Positions 34,516-45,352 are shown, counted from the first letter of the stretch. The stretch is 64,000 nucleotides of DNA from Burkholderiaceae bacterium (GCA_024235855.1 JACKLN010000003.1:310001-374000), one strand, 5' to 3'. Notes: generated from the letters alone by a model not told the origin. Made by a program: numbers and translations.

Positions 34516-36645
34516 GTGCTGGGCATGCACGCCGACGCCCAGCGGCGGCTGTGGGTGCGCGCCTGGTTGCCTGGCGCCTGCAAGGTCGACGTCGTCGAGA
34601 CGAAGACCGGCCGCACGCTCGCCGAGCTGGATCGTCGCCACGAGGACGGCCTCTTCGAAGGCGTGGTGCCGCGCCGCCGCACGCCCTTCGACTACCGGCT
34701 CGGCGTCACCTGGGCTGCCGGCCACACGCAGCGCCTGGCCGACCCCTACCGCATCGGAACGCTGATCGCCGATGCCGACCTGCACTACCTGATGGAGGGC
34801 ACGCATCTGCGGCCCTTCGAGGTGCTGGGTGCGCACCCGCTGACGCTGGGTGAAGGCGTCTACGCCGTCGACGGCGTGCGCTTCGCCGTCTGGGCGCCCA
34901 ACGCCGCGCGCGTCAGCGTCGTCGGCGACCTCAACGGCTGGGACGGCCGCCGCCACCCCATGCGCACGCGAGGCGCCAGCGGCGTGTGGGAACTGTTCGT
35001 GCCGCACGCCACCCCGGGTGACCGCTACAAGTTCGAGATCCGCACGCCCGACGGTGCCGTGCTGCCACTCAAGGGCGACCCCTACGCCCGTGCCGCGCAG
35101 AACCGGCCCGAGACCGCCAGCGTCGTGGCCGGGCCGCTGCCGCCGCCCCAACCGCTCCCGCCAGGTCGCGCCGAGGCGAACGCACGCCAGGCGCCGGTCA
35201 GCATCTACGAGGTGCATCTGGGCTCCTGGCGGCGCCACCCCGACGGCTCGTTCCACGACTGGGACACGCTGGCCGCCACGCTGCCGGCCTATGCCGCTGA
35301 TCTGGGCTTCACGCACCTGGAGCTGCTGCCGGTCACTGAACATCCCTTCGACGGCAGCTGGGGCTACCAGACGCTGGGGCTCTACGCGCCCACCTCGCGC
35401 TTCGGCGACGCGGCCGGCTTCGCGCGTTTCGTGCAGGCCTGCCGGGCCGCCGGCGTCGGCCTGATCCTGGACTGGGTGCCGGCGCACTTTCCGTCCGATG
35501 CCCATGGCCTGGCGAAGTTCGACGGCACACCGCTGTACGAGTACGCCGACCCGCGCGAGGGTTTCCACCGCGACTGGAACACCCTGATCTACAACTTCGG
35601 CCGGCACGAGGTGCGCAACTTCCTGGCCGGCAGTGCGCTGTACTGGTGCGAGCGCATGGGCGCCGACGGGCTGCGCGTGGACGCCGTGGCGTCCATGCTC
35701 TACCGCGACTATTCGCGCAAAGCCGGCGAGTGGATCCCCAACGTGCACGGCGGGCGCGAGAACCTCGAGGCCATCGCGCTGCTGCGCCGTGTCAACGAGG
35801 TGCTGGGCAGCGAGTGCCCCGGCGCCATCACACTGGCCGAGGAGAGCACTGCCTTCCCCGGCGTGTCCGCGCCCACGTACCTGGGGGGCCTGGGCTTCCA
35901 CTACAAGTGGAACATGGGCTGGATGCACGACACGCTGAAGTACATGGCCGAGGATCCGGTGCACCGTCCCTGGCACCACGACCGCATGACCTTCGGCCTG
36001 GTCTACGCCTTCAGCGAGAACTTCGTGCTGCCGCTCTCGCACGACGAGGTGGTGCACGGCAAGGGCTCTCTCCTGGGCAAGATGCCGGGCGACGAGTGGC
36101 AGCGCTTTGCCAACCTGCGCGCCTACTACGGCTTCATGTGGGGTCACCCGGGCAAGAAGTTGCTGTTCATGGGCCAGGAATGGGGCCAGCGCAGCGAGTG
36201 GAACCACGACGCGGAACTGCCCTGGGGCGACCTGCAGCTGCCCGCGCACGCCGGCGTGCAGCAGCTGGTGCGCGACCTCAACCGGCTCTACCAGGAGCAG
36301 CCTGCGCTGCACCGGCTGGACTGCGACGGGCATGGCTTCGAGTGGCTGGCGGCCGACGAGCGCGCGCTGTCGGTCTACGCCTGGCTGCGAAAGGACGAGA
36401 CGGGTCGCCCGGTGATCGTGGTCTGCAACATGACGCCGGTGCCGCGACACGGCTTCCGCCTCGGTGTACCGGAGGGCGCGCTGCAGTGGCGTGAACTGCT
36501 GAACACGGATTCCGCCTTCTACGGCGGCAGCAACCTGGGCAACGGTGGTGTGGTCGACGTGCAGCCGGTGCAGGCGCATGGGCGGGCGCAGTCGCTGGCC
36601 CTGACGCTGCCGCCGCTGGCCACCCTGTTCCTGGCCCCCGCATGA
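34516..36645 (+). CDS. glgB: 1,4-alpha-glucan branching enzyme GlgB (N-terminus displaced by a frameshift)
   Basis: Forms alpha-1,6 branches in glycogen. The open frame from GTG 34516 gives 709 residues (E. coli GlgB 728). The true start is almost certainly ATG 34455: its frame reads MISDADLHALRDARH and breaks at 34502. Dropping one base there (the T of CACCGTCGACC) joins it to DPFAVLGMHADAQ, the conserved GlgB beginning. Domains: N1/CBM48 (to about 210, with GTHLRPFEVLGAH), GH13 barrel with nucleophile in ADGLRVDAVASM, acid/base in ITLAEEST and third acid in LSHDEVVHGKGS, and the C-terminal all-beta domain. ATGA overlap with glgX. Second gene of the glgP-glgB-glgX-malQ unit. Confidence 0.92.
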   Translation: MLGMHADAQRRLWVRAWLPGACKVDVVETKTGRTLAELDRRHEDGLFEGVVPRRRTPFDYRLGVTWAAGHTQRLADPYRIGTLIADADLHYLMEGTHLRPFEVLGAHPLTLGEGVYAVDGVRFAVWAPNAARVSVVGDLNGWDGRRHPMRTRGASGVWELFVPHATPGDRYKFEIRTPDGAVLPLKGDPYARAAQNRPETASVVAGPLPPPQPLPPGRAEANARQAPVSIYEVHLGSWRRHPDGSFHDWDTLAATLPAYAADLGFTHLELLPVTEHPFDGSWGYQTLGLYAPTSRFGDAAGFARFVQACRAAGVGLILDWVPAHFPSDAHGLAKFDGTPLYEYADPREGFHRDWNTLIYNFGRHEVRNFLAGSALYWCERMGADGLRVDAVASMLYRDYSRKAGEWIPNVHGGRENLEAIALLRRVNEVLGSECPGAITLAEESTAFPGVSAPTYLGGLGFHYKWNMGWMHDTLKYMAEDPVHRPWHHDRMTFGLVYAFSENFVLPLSHDEVVHGKGSLLGKMPGDEWQRFANLRAYYGFMWGHPGKKLLFMGQEWGQRSEWNHDAELPWGDLQLPAHAGVQQLVRDLNRLYQEQPALHRLDCDGHGFEWLAADERALSVYAWLRKDETGRPVIVVCNMTPVPRHGFRLGVPEGALQWRELLNTDSAFYGGSNLGNGGVVDVQPVQAHGRAQSLALTLPPLATLFLAPA

Positions 36646-38738
36646 TGCCGGTGCCAGAAATGTTCCCCGATGCCCTGGACGAAGGCCGCCACGAGCCCTT
36701 CGGTGCCGTGGCGCGCGACGGCGGCGTGAACGTCGCCGTCTTCAGCGAACACGCCACGCGCATCGAACTCTGCCTGTTCAGTGCCCATGGCCGCGCCGAA
36801 CTGAAGCGTCTGGCGCTGCACGGCCCGCACGACGGTGTCTTCCACGGCTTCCTCCCGGGCGCCGGGCCGGGCCTGGTCTACGGCCTGCGTGCGCATGGTC
36901 CCTATGCGCCGGAGCAGGGCCATCGCTTCAACCCGCACAAGCTGCTGCTGGACCCGTGGGCGCGCGAGATCGTCGGCACCCACGTCTGGCGGCCGGAGCA
37001 CCACGGCTACGAACCCGGCCACCCGGACAACGCCAGCAGCTTCGACGCCCGCGACAACGCCGCCTGGGCCCTGAAGGCGCGCGTGCCCGCGCCGTTGCCG
37101 CCGCCGGCCAGCACGCCGCCGCGGCACGCGGTGTCCGACCTGGTGCTGCTGGAGCTGCACGTCAAGGGCTTCTCGATGCAGCACCCGGACATCCCGGAGG
37201 CGCTGCGCGGCACCTACGCGGGCCTGGCGCACCCGGCGGCCATCGCGCACTTCCAGGCGCTGGGCGTCACCACGCTGTCGCTGCTGCCGGTGTTCTACGC
37301 GCTGGACGAGCCGGCGCTGGCCGCGCGCGGTGCCGTCAACCACTGGGGCTACAACACGCTGGGCTTCTTCTGCCCCAGCCCGCGCTACGCCGCTTGCGCC
37401 CGCTCGGGTGACGTCGACCCCGCCGCGGTGGCTGCCGAGTTCCGCCAGATGGTCGACACGCTGCACGCCCACGGCCTGGAGGTGGTGCTCGACGTGGTCT
37501 ACAACCACACGCCCGAAGGCGACGAACACGGCACCACGCTCAGCTGGCGCGGGCTGGACCACGCCAGCTGGTACCGGCTGGCGCCCGACAACCGGGGTCG
37601 CTGCGAGAACCTCACCGGCTGCGGCAACACGCTCAACGTGGCGCACCCGCGGGTCACGCAGTTCGTGCTCGACTCGCTGCGCCACTGGGTCGAAGCCTAT
37701 GGCGTGGACGGCTTCCGCTTCGATCTCGCGCCGGTGCTCGGCCGCACCGCGCATGGCTTCGACCCCAACGCCGCCTTCTTCACCGCGCTGAGGCAGGACC
37801 CGGTGCTGGCCCGCGTGCACCTGATCGCCGAACCCTGGGACGCGGCCTATGACGGCTACCAGATGGGACGCTTCCCGGGACGCTTCCTGGAATGGAACGA
37901 CCAGTTCCGCGACACCGTGCGCCGCTACTGGCTGCGGCGCGGCGTGCACCGGGGCGACTTCGCGCGCCGCTTCACCGCCAGCAGCGACCTCTTCCACCAT
38001 GGCCAGCGCCGGCCCAGCGCGTCGGTCAACTTCATCGCCGTGCACGACGGCTTCACGCTGGCCGACCTGACCAGCTACGACCGCAAGCACAACGAGGCCA
38101 ACGGCGAGCACAACCGCGACGGCCGCGACGGCGAGCCGGCCGCCAGCTTCGGCGTCGAAGGGCCCACCGCCGACCCGGCGATCCGCCTGCGCCGCGACCG
38201 CGTGCGCCGCGCCATGCTGGCCACGCTGGCCTTCGCCCAGGGCACGCCCATGTTCTGCGCCGGCGACGAGATCGCCAACAGCCAGGGCGGCAACAACAAC
38301 GCGTACAACCAGGACAACCCCACCGGCTGGCTGGACTGGGCGAACGCCGATGCCGACCTGCGCGCCTTCGCCGCGCGCTGCATCGCGCTGCGCCGCGCGC
38401 TGCCGGCGCTGCACCACGACCGCTGGTACGCGCCCGGCCCCTGCTGCGGCGACGACTGCGCCATCGTCTGGCTGCGTCCCGGCGGCCGGCCGATGATCGA
38501 CGGCGACTGGCACAGCCCGCACGAACACGCCTTCGCCTGCCAGATCAGCCCCGGCCAGGGCCACCGCGTGCTGCTGCTCTTCAACCCGGAAGACCAGCCG
38601 ACACCGTTCACGCTGCCGGCCTACCGCTGGACCCTGGCGCTGGACAGCAGCGGCGAACTGCCCGCCGGCGAGCCACCGGCGCACACACCGCTGGTGGTGC
38701 CGCCGTGGACGGTGGTGCTGCTGCACGACACCGACTGA
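36642..38738 (+). CDS. glgX: Glycogen debranching enzyme GlgX
   Basis: 698-residue isoamylase-type GH13 enzyme that hydrolyses alpha-1,6 branches of phosphorylase-limited glycogen. CBM48-like N-terminal domain (about 15-120, GVNVAVFSEHATRIELCLF), barrel with VVYNHTPEGDEHG, nucleophile in VDGFRFDLAPVL, acid/base in HLIAEPWDA and NFIAVHDGFTLADL. The NQDNPTGWLDW block near the C-terminal side is typical of GlgX. ATG 36642 overlaps the glgB stop by 4 nt. Together with GlgP it degrades glycogen; MalQ downstream handles the released maltotriose and maltotetraose. Confidence 0.95.
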   Translation: MMPVPEMFPDALDEGRHEPFGAVARDGGVNVAVFSEHATRIELCLFSAHGRAELKRLALHGPHDGVFHGFLPGAGPGLVYGLRAHGPYAPEQGHRFNPHKLLLDPWAREIVGTHVWRPEHHGYEPGHPDNASSFDARDNAAWALKARVPAPLPPPASTPPRHAVSDLVLLELHVKGFSMQHPDIPEALRGTYAGLAHPAAIAHFQALGVTTLSLLPVFYALDEPALAARGAVNHWGYNTLGFFCPSPRYAACARSGDVDPAAVAAEFRQMVDTLHAHGLEVVLDVVYNHTPEGDEHGTTLSWRGLDHASWYRLAPDNRGRCENLTGCGNTLNVAHPRVTQFVLDSLRHWVEAYGVDGFRFDLAPVLGRTAHGFDPNAAFFTALRQDPVLARVHLIAEPWDAAYDGYQMGRFPGRFLEWNDQFRDTVRRYWLRRGVHRGDFARRFTASSDLFHHGQRRPSASVNFIAVHDGFTLADLTSYDRKHNEANGEHNRDGRDGEPAASFGVEGPTADPAIRLRRDRVRRAMLATLAFAQGTPMFCAGDEIANSQGGNNNAYNQDNPTGWLDWANADADLRAFAARCIALRRALPALHHDRWYAPGPCCGDDCAIVWLRPGGRPMIDGDWHSPHEHAFACQISPGQGHRVLLLFNPEDQPTPFTLPAYRWTLALDSSGELPAGEPPAHTPLVVPPWTVVLLHDTD

Positions 38739-38768
38739 CCGACCCCCTCATCCGCCTCGCGAGCCACG

Positions 38769-40313
38769 ATGGACCTGAACCAACGCGCCAGCGGCGTGCT
38801 GCTGCACGTCACCTCCCTGCCCGGCCCCCACGGCATCGGCGACTTCGGCCCCGGCGCCTACCACTTCGCCGACTGGCTGGCCGGCGCCGGCCAGCGCCTG
38901 TGGCAGTGGTTGCCCACCACGCCGATCGGGCCGGGGGACTCGCCCTACCAGAGCGTCTCCGCCTTCGCCGGCAGCCCGCTGATGGTGGCATTGGAACCGC
39001 TGGTGGAAAAGGGCTGGCTGCCCGAGCCCACGCTGCCGAAGGGCGGCTTCGACCCGCAGCGCGTGGACTTCGGTCGCGTCGTGCCCTGGCGCATGGCGCA
39101 GCTGCGCGCGGCATACGCCGGCTTTGGTGCCGGCGCCAGCGACGCCGACCGTGCCGCACTGGCCAACTACGCCGCCGAGCAGGCCGGCTGGCTGGACGAT
39201 TACGCCCTGTTCATGGCGTTGGAGACGGCCCACGGCGGTCAGCCCTGGTGGCAGTGGGCCGCGCCGCTGGCCTCACGCAAGGCGGCGGCCATGAAGCAGG
39301 CGCGTGCCGAACACGCCGCCGAGATCGGCTTCTGGCAGTGGGTGCAGTGGTGCTTCGACACCCAGGCGGCGCTGCTCAAGGCCTACTGCAACACCCGGGG
39401 CATCCACCTGATGGGCGACCTGCCCATCTTCATCGCCCACCACAGCGCCGACTGCTGGAGCCGGCCCGACCTGTACCTGCTGGACAAGGACTTCCAGCCG
39501 AAGGTCGTCGCCGGTGTGCCGCCCGACGACCTGGGCCCGCTGGGCCAGCGCTGGGGCAACCCGCTGTACCGCTGGGACCGCATGAAGAAGGAAGGCTACG
39601 CCTGGTGGACGGCGCGCGTGAAGCGCATGCTGCACCAGGCCGACGTGTTCCGCATCGACCACTTCCGCGGCTTTGCCGGCTACTGGGAGATCCCGGCCGA
39701 TAGCCCCACGGCGCAGCAGGGCCGCTGGCTCAAGGGCCCGGGGCAGGCGCTGTTCGACGCCATCGCCGCCGAACTGGGCACGCTGCCCATCGTCGCCGAG
39801 GACCTGGGCTACATCACGCCTGACGTGCACGCGCTGCGCCAGGGCTGCGGCTACCCGGGCATGAAGATCCTGCAGTTCGCCTTCGGCGGCGGCGGCGACC
39901 ACGAGTTCCTGCCCCACATGTACGAGCGCGCCACCGTGGTCTACACCGGCACCCACGACAACGACACCGCGCTGGGCTGGTGGCGCAGCGCCAAGGACCA
40001 GGAACGCCGCTTCGCCGGCACCTACTTGGCCTGCGGCGAGCACGACGTGCACTGGGCGATGATCCGCGCCGCGCTCAATTCGGTGGCCAACCTGGCTATC
40101 TTCCCGCTGCAGGACGTGCTCGGCCTGGGCAGCGACCAGCGCATGAACACGCCGGGCACGCTGGGTGGCCCGAACTGGACCTGGCGCTTCGGCTGGGACC
40201 AGGTGGGTCCGGAGCCTGGGCGCGTGCTGGGGCTGCTCACCGCCGCCAGCGGCCGTGGGCCGTTCGCGCCCATCGGCGTGGCGCCGCCGCCGGCGGAGCC
40301 GCCCACGTACTGA
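38769..40313 (+). CDS. malQ: 4-alpha-glucanotransferase MalQ
   Basis: 514-residue GH77 amylomaltase that disproportionates maltodextrins. Opening RASGVLLHVTSLPGPHGIGDFG and SPYQSVSAFAGSP are diagnostic. Catalytic blocks: nucleophile in VFRIDHFRGF, acid/base in PIVAEDLGYIT, third acid in YTGTHDNDT. Length matches the short bacterial type without an N-terminal extension. It begins 30 bases after glgX and ends the glycogen operon; a strong hairpin follows. It links imported maltodextrins to GlgP by making chains long enough for phosphorolysis. Confidence 0.96.
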   Translation: MDLNQRASGVLLHVTSLPGPHGIGDFGPGAYHFADWLAGAGQRLWQWLPTTPIGPGDSPYQSVSAFAGSPLMVALEPLVEKGWLPEPTLPKGGFDPQRVDFGRVVPWRMAQLRAAYAGFGAGASDADRAALANYAAEQAGWLDDYALFMALETAHGGQPWWQWAAPLASRKAAAMKQARAEHAAEIGFWQWVQWCFDTQAALLKAYCNTRGIHLMGDLPIFIAHHSADCWSRPDLYLLDKDFQPKVVAGVPPDDLGPLGQRWGNPLYRWDRMKKEGYAWWTARVKRMLHQADVFRIDHFRGFAGYWEIPADSPTAQQGRWLKGPGQALFDAIAAELGTLPIVAEDLGYITPDVHALRQGCGYPGMKILQFAFGGGGDHEFLPHMYERATVVYTGTHDNDTALGWWRSAKDQERRFAGTYLACGEHDVHWAMIRAALNSVANLAIFPLQDVLGLGSDQRMNTPGTLGGPNWTWRFGWDQVGPEPGRVLGLLTAASGRGPFAPIGVAPPPAEPPTY

Positions 40314-40319
40314 GCGGCC

Positions 40320-40337
40320 GCCCGGCTCGTGCCGGGC
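40320..40337. terminator. Hairpin between convergent malQ and the OmpA-like gene
   Basis: GCCCGGC (40320-40326), TCGT loop, GCCGGGC (40331-40337). The perfect 7-bp GC stem between two convergent genes suits a bidirectional terminator; no T-tract on the plus side. Confidence 0.55.
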
Positions 40338-40345
40338 AGCGGGGC

Positions 40346-40861
40346 TCAGTCGACCAGGTGCACCTCGACGCGACGCGCCTGCGGGTCGTCGGGGCTGCCA
40401 CCGTCGGTGGACGCCGGCTTGCGCAGCTGCAGGCGCTCGCGCGCCACGCCGGCGCCGACGAGCGCATCACGCACGGCGATGGCGCGCTGCTTGGCCAGGT
40501 CGTGGTTCATCTGCGGGTCGCCGCTGGCGTCGTGGAAGCCGGAGATCACCAGCCGGCGCGCCGGCGCGGCATCGGCCGCACCGCGAATGGCCGCCAGCAC
40601 CGCCGGCCCGTCGGCCTGCGTGAGCCCGGACTGGCCGACCTCGAAGAACAGCGTGCCGGCCAGGTCGCCGGCCAGCGGCAGGTCGAGCAGCGCGTCGAGG
40701 TCCACCGCGGCAGCCGGGGCCGCGGCGGTGGCCACCGGCGCGGCGGCTGGCTTGATTTGCCGGATTGCCAGGCCGCCCAGCAGGCCGAAGAGCACGAAGG
40801 CCACGACCCCCAGGGCCACCCAGACGCCGGTGCGGGCGCCATCATCCAGTTCGTCGAACAT
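40346..40861 (-). CDS. OmpA-family domain protein with N-terminal membrane anchor
   Basis: 171-residue envelope protein. A short cytoplasmic start (MFDELDDGARTG) is followed by one membrane helix (about 13-34), an Ala-rich linker and an OmpA-like peptidoglycan-associating domain (about 58-171) with LVISGFHDASGDPQMNHDLAKQRA and RRVEVHLVD. The peptidoglycan-binding Asp and Arg positions can be placed in HDASGDPQMNHDLAKQR. The anchor is not a lipobox, so it is tethered to the inner membrane. Function unknown. Same strand as the MetH gene, 31 bases downstream of it. Confidence 0.78.
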   Translation of the reverse strand: MFDELDDGARTGVWVALGVVAFVLFGLLGGLAIRQIKPAAAPVATAAAPAAAVDLDALLDLPLAGDLAGTLFFEVGQSGLTQADGPAVLAAIRGAADAAPARRLVISGFHDASGDPQMNHDLAKQRAIAVRDALVGAGVARERLQLRKPASTDGGSPDDPQARRVEVHLVD

Positions 40862-40892
40862 CAGGATCTCCTTGAAAACGAATGCACGCGGT

Positions 40893-41942
<1,050 letters not shown>

Positions 41943-41963
41943 GCCCGATTGTAAGGAGCGGGG

Positions 41964-43682
41964 CTACCCGGGCTTGCGCCGGTACATGTCGGCGTCGGCG
42001 TGGCGGATCAGCGCGTCGGCATCCTCGCCGTCGTCGGGACAGACTGCCAGGCCGATGGCCGCGCCTTCGGGGGCTGCGGCATCGGCCGTGCCGGGCGGCA
42101 GCGCCTGCAGCGGCTGGCGCAGCAGCTGGTCCAGGTGCTCGCGCACGGCCTCGGCGTCGGCCCGCCCGCCGATGCCGTCCAGCAGCACCACGAATTCGTC
42201 GCCGGCGTAGCGTGCGACGAGGTCAAGCGCGCGCACGGCGCCGCTCAGTCGCTCGGCCATCTCGCGCAGCACGGCGTCGCCCACGTCATGGCCATGGCGG
42301 TCGTTGATGGCCTTGAAGTGGTTGAAGTCGATGAAGAGCAGGGCGAAGGGACTGCTGTCGTCGCGACGGCGGTGGCGTTGCAGCCGCTGCTCGATGCGGC
42401 GCTGCAGCGCGGTGCGGTTGGCCAGATGGGTCAGCGGGTCGGTCAGCAGCCGCGAGCGCATGGCGGCAAAGCTGCGCACCAGCTGCCCCAGCTCGTCACG
42501 GCGGTTGCTGTGCAGCGGCGTGTCCAGCGCGCCCTCGCCCAGGCGCGTGGCGGCATCGGCCACCTGGCGCAGCTCGCGCGTGATGGTGGCCACGATCCAC
42601 AGGCCCAGCAGCGTCACCACCACCGCGGCACCGATGCCCAGCCACAGGCTGCGCCGAAAGCCGGCCTGCACGCCCTGCACGAAATCGTCGCGCGGCACCG
42701 CCACCATCACCTGCCAGTCCAGGCCGGCGTCGTCGCGCAGGCGCGAGTAGCCCACCTGCACCACCTCGCCGTCGGGCAGCGTGAAGTGCGCCGCCTGTGC
42801 CTCGCCCTGCGGCGATGCCGCCAGCATGGCCGACACGGCGCCATAGGTGGCGGCGACGAAGGCGTCGGGGCTGTCGGCCGCGTTGAGCCGCTGTGCCGCG
42901 CCATCGCCACCGGCCTGCATGTGGGCGCCGCGCGAGACGCCGATCATCAGCCCGCCGGGCTCGGTGACCAGCGCGATGCCGTTGGGGCTGAGCGTGAGCC
43001 GGCGCAGGAAGTGATTGACCTGCTGCAGCGACAGGTCGGTGGCCACCACGCCGGCGAAAGCGCCCTGCGCGTCCAGCACGCGGCGTGCCCGCGTGGCCAC
43101 CAGCGCCTCGGTGCGGAAGTCGATGTAGATCGAGGTCCAGGTGTGCAGCGCGTTCGATTCCCCGGCCTTGAACCAGGGGCGTTCGCGCGGGTCGAAGATG
43201 CGCGACTCCTCTTCCGGCGCGCCCAGCGCGCCATGGATGCCGCTGAAGCGGTGGATGCTGCGCGGCCCGCTGCCCGTCATGCGCAGCCGCAGCTCGGCGG
43301 CCTGCTCGTCGTGGCGCCAGAGGCCGAAGAAGCGGCCTTCGCGGTCGCCGTAGTAGGCGTAGTTGTTCGGGTCCCGGTGCACGGAGGTGGCGAGCCAGAA
43401 GCGCGTGCGCAAGGCGTCCATCTCGCCGTCGAGCGACATCGGCGCCGCCACGCCGCGCGGGAAAGCCGCCTCCAGCACTGCGGCCGAGCCGGCCACGTGG
43501 CGGTCCACCGCCTGCTCGATGCGCTTGACCGTCTCCACCAGCAGCTGTTCCGACCAGGTGTCGACGGCATCCTGGCCGGCGCGCAGCGACAGCAGGCCGA
43601 CGATGACCGCCAACACCAGCACGAGGCCGACGTAGGGCAGGGTCAGCAGCGCCCGCAGCGGTAGCTTGGCAAGAGGGTTCAC
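41964..43682 (-). CDS. Membrane diguanylate cyclase (dCache-like sensor, HAMP, GGDEF)
   Basis: 572-residue inner-membrane protein predicted to make cyclic di-GMP. Start GTG 43682 (VNPLAKLPLRALLTLPYV) places one helix at about 10-32, a large periplasmic double-Cache-like sensor at about 33-330, a second helix at about 335-357, a HAMP domain, then GGDEF. The active-site motif reads AGDEF (RYAGDEFVVLLDG); Ala in the first position is tolerated in some active cyclases. The product-inhibition site RALD lies five residues before it, arguing for an active enzyme. Sensor landmarks: DREGRFFGLWRHD, RPWFKAGE, ATDLSLQQVNHFL. It is followed closely by metH and preceded by a GGDEF-EAL gene. Confidence 0.88.
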   Translation of the reverse strand: MNPLAKLPLRALLTLPYVGLVLVLAVIVGLLSLRAGQDAVDTWSEQLLVETVKRIEQAVDRHVAGSAAVLEAAFPRGVAAPMSLDGEMDALRTRFWLATSVHRDPNNYAYYGDREGRFFGLWRHDEQAAELRLRMTGSGPRSIHRFSGIHGALGAPEEESRIFDPRERPWFKAGESNALHTWTSIYIDFRTEALVATRARRVLDAQGAFAGVVATDLSLQQVNHFLRRLTLSPNGIALVTEPGGLMIGVSRGAHMQAGGDGAAQRLNAADSPDAFVAATYGAVSAMLAASPQGEAQAAHFTLPDGEVVQVGYSRLRDDAGLDWQVMVAVPRDDFVQGVQAGFRRSLWLGIGAAVVVTLLGLWIVATITRELRQVADAATRLGEGALDTPLHSNRRDELGQLVRSFAAMRSRLLTDPLTHLANRTALQRRIEQRLQRHRRRDDSSPFALLFIDFNHFKAINDRHGHDVGDAVLREMAERLSGAVRALDLVARYAGDEFVVLLDGIGGRADAEAVREHLDQLLRQPLQALPPGTADAAAPEGAAIGLAVCPDDGEDADALIRHADADMYRRKPG

Positions 43683-43812
43683 GGTGATGGAGCGCCCGGT
43701 GCTTCGACGGGGTCGCCCGGCTCTTCTTCTGTGTGAAGCGGATGCTAGCCGATGGCCGCCTTGCGCCTGCCAAGGGACGGCGGACCCAGCGATGCACGCC
43801 GGACGAGACGAC

Positions 43813-45315
43813 TCAGGGCACCGGCTGGGTTTCCTGGAACAGCGAGTGGGCGAAGACCGGGCTCGCGTTGGCACCGTCGTCCATGGCCCAGAGCCCGAGT
43901 GCCGCGGCCGACATCGGGCGCGCAAACAGGTAGCCCTGCAGTTCGTCGCAGCCCATGGCCACCAGCAGGTCGCGCTGCTCCGTGGTCTCCACGCCCTCGG
44001 CCACCACGCGCTTGTCCAGCGCATGCGACAGGCGGATCACGGCGTCGGCGATCTTGCGCGCGTCCTCGCTGGTGGCCAGATCTCGCACCAGGCCCATGTC
44101 CATCTTCAGCTCGGACGCTGGCAGGCTCTTCAGGTACGCCAGGCTGGTCTGGCCGGCGCCGAAGTCGTCGATGGCCACGTGCAGGCCGGCCTCGCGCAGG
44201 CGCTCGAAGGTGCGCTGCGTGGCCTGCGTGTTCTCCAGCGCCAGGGTCTCTGTGATCTCCACCGTGAAGCGCGCGGGTTGCAACTGGTTGACCGCCAGTG
44301 CTTCCTGCAGGTGGTCCACCAGGTCGTCCTGGCGCATCTGGAAGGGCGACAGGTTGATCGCCACGCGCATGCGCAGCCCCTGCTGTCGCCAGATGCCGGC
44401 CTGCCGGCAGGCCTCGCCGATGACCCAGTTGCCGATCTCGCCGATCAGCCCGTGGCGCTCGGCCAGCGGGATGAAGACCGCCGGGCTGACGATGCCGCGC
44501 TCGGGGTGGTGCCAGCGCAGCAGGGCCTCGGCGGCGGTCACGCGCAGGGTGCGGGCGTCGATCTTGGGCTGGTAGAACAGTTCGAGCTGGCGCCGTGCCA
44601 CGGCCGAGCGCAGGGCCGCCACCAGCGCCGCCTGCGCGCGCTCGTCGACCGCCATCTGCGGGTCGAACACCGCCCAGGCATTGCCACCGGTCTGCTTGAC
44701 CGTGCGCACGGCCACCTGGGCCTGGGCCAGCAGGCGCTCGCGTGCGCCGTGCTGGGGCCAGGCCGCGATGCCTACCGACGCCTGCAGGGCCAGCGGGCGC
44801 TCGTCGCCCGCCAGCATCGGCTCACGCACGACATCGAGCACCTGCCCGGCCAAGCCCTGTGCCTGCGCCAACGGGCACCCCACGGCCAGCACGAATTCGT
44901 CACCACCGAGGCGGCTCAGGGCCAGCCGACCCGGTGCGAGCGTGGCCAGCCGCTGCGCCACCATGCGCAGCACCTCGTCGGCCACGGTGTGCCCCACGGC
45001 GTCGTTGACGGCCGAGAAGCCGTCGAGGTCGATGACCAGCACGCACAGGCTGCCCGGTCCCGGCGGGGCACGCTCCTCGGCCCGCGCCAGTGCGAGCTCC
45101 AACCCCTCGAGCGTCACCAGCCCGGTGCGGGCGTCTACGTGCGTGTCGGTCGGCGCGGCGGGCACCGTGTCGGCGGCCTGCCGGGTCAGGCGCTGCAGAC
45201 GTTGCCAGAGGTGCCAGGCCACGCCCACGGCCACGGCAGCGACCAGCGTGGCTGCAGCCAGCACGGCCAGGAGGGGCGTGGCCAGCCCGCCGGACTGACC
45301 GAGAACAGGATCCAT
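43813..45315 (-). CDS. GGDEF-EAL protein, putative cyclic di-GMP phosphodiesterase/cyclase
   Basis: 500-residue protein with one N-terminal membrane helix (about 12-36) and no sensor domain. GGDEF domain about 58-225 with intact GGDEF at 137-141. EAL domain about 235-485 with intact EAL (263-265), LFYQPKID, INLSPFQM, DDFGAGQTSLAYLK and VVAEGVET, the residues needed for hydrolysis. Both domains therefore look catalytically competent, although in such hybrids one usually dominates. It lies 130 bases upstream of the membrane cyclase gene on the same strand, so the two may form a local make-and-break pair. Confidence 0.92.
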   Translation of the reverse strand: MDPVLGQSGGLATPLLAVLAAATLVAAVAVGVAWHLWQRLQRLTRQAADTVPAAPTDTHVDARTGLVTLEGLELALARAEERAPPGPGSLCVLVIDLDGFSAVNDAVGHTVADEVLRMVAQRLATLAPGRLALSRLGGDEFVLAVGCPLAQAQGLAGQVLDVVREPMLAGDERPLALQASVGIAAWPQHGARERLLAQAQVAVRTVKQTGGNAWAVFDPQMAVDERAQAALVAALRSAVARRQLELFYQPKIDARTLRVTAAEALLRWHHPERGIVSPAVFIPLAERHGLIGEIGNWVIGEACRQAGIWRQQGLRMRVAINLSPFQMRQDDLVDHLQEALAVNQLQPARFTVEITETLALENTQATQRTFERLREAGLHVAIDDFGAGQTSLAYLKSLPASELKMDMGLVRDLATSEDARKIADAVIRLSHALDKRVVAEGVETTEQRDLLVAMGCDELQGYLFARPMSAAALGLWAMDDGANASPVFAHSLFQETQPVP

Positions 45316-45352
45316 CCGGGGACCATCGGCCGCCGCGAGGGGCGCTTGAGGG

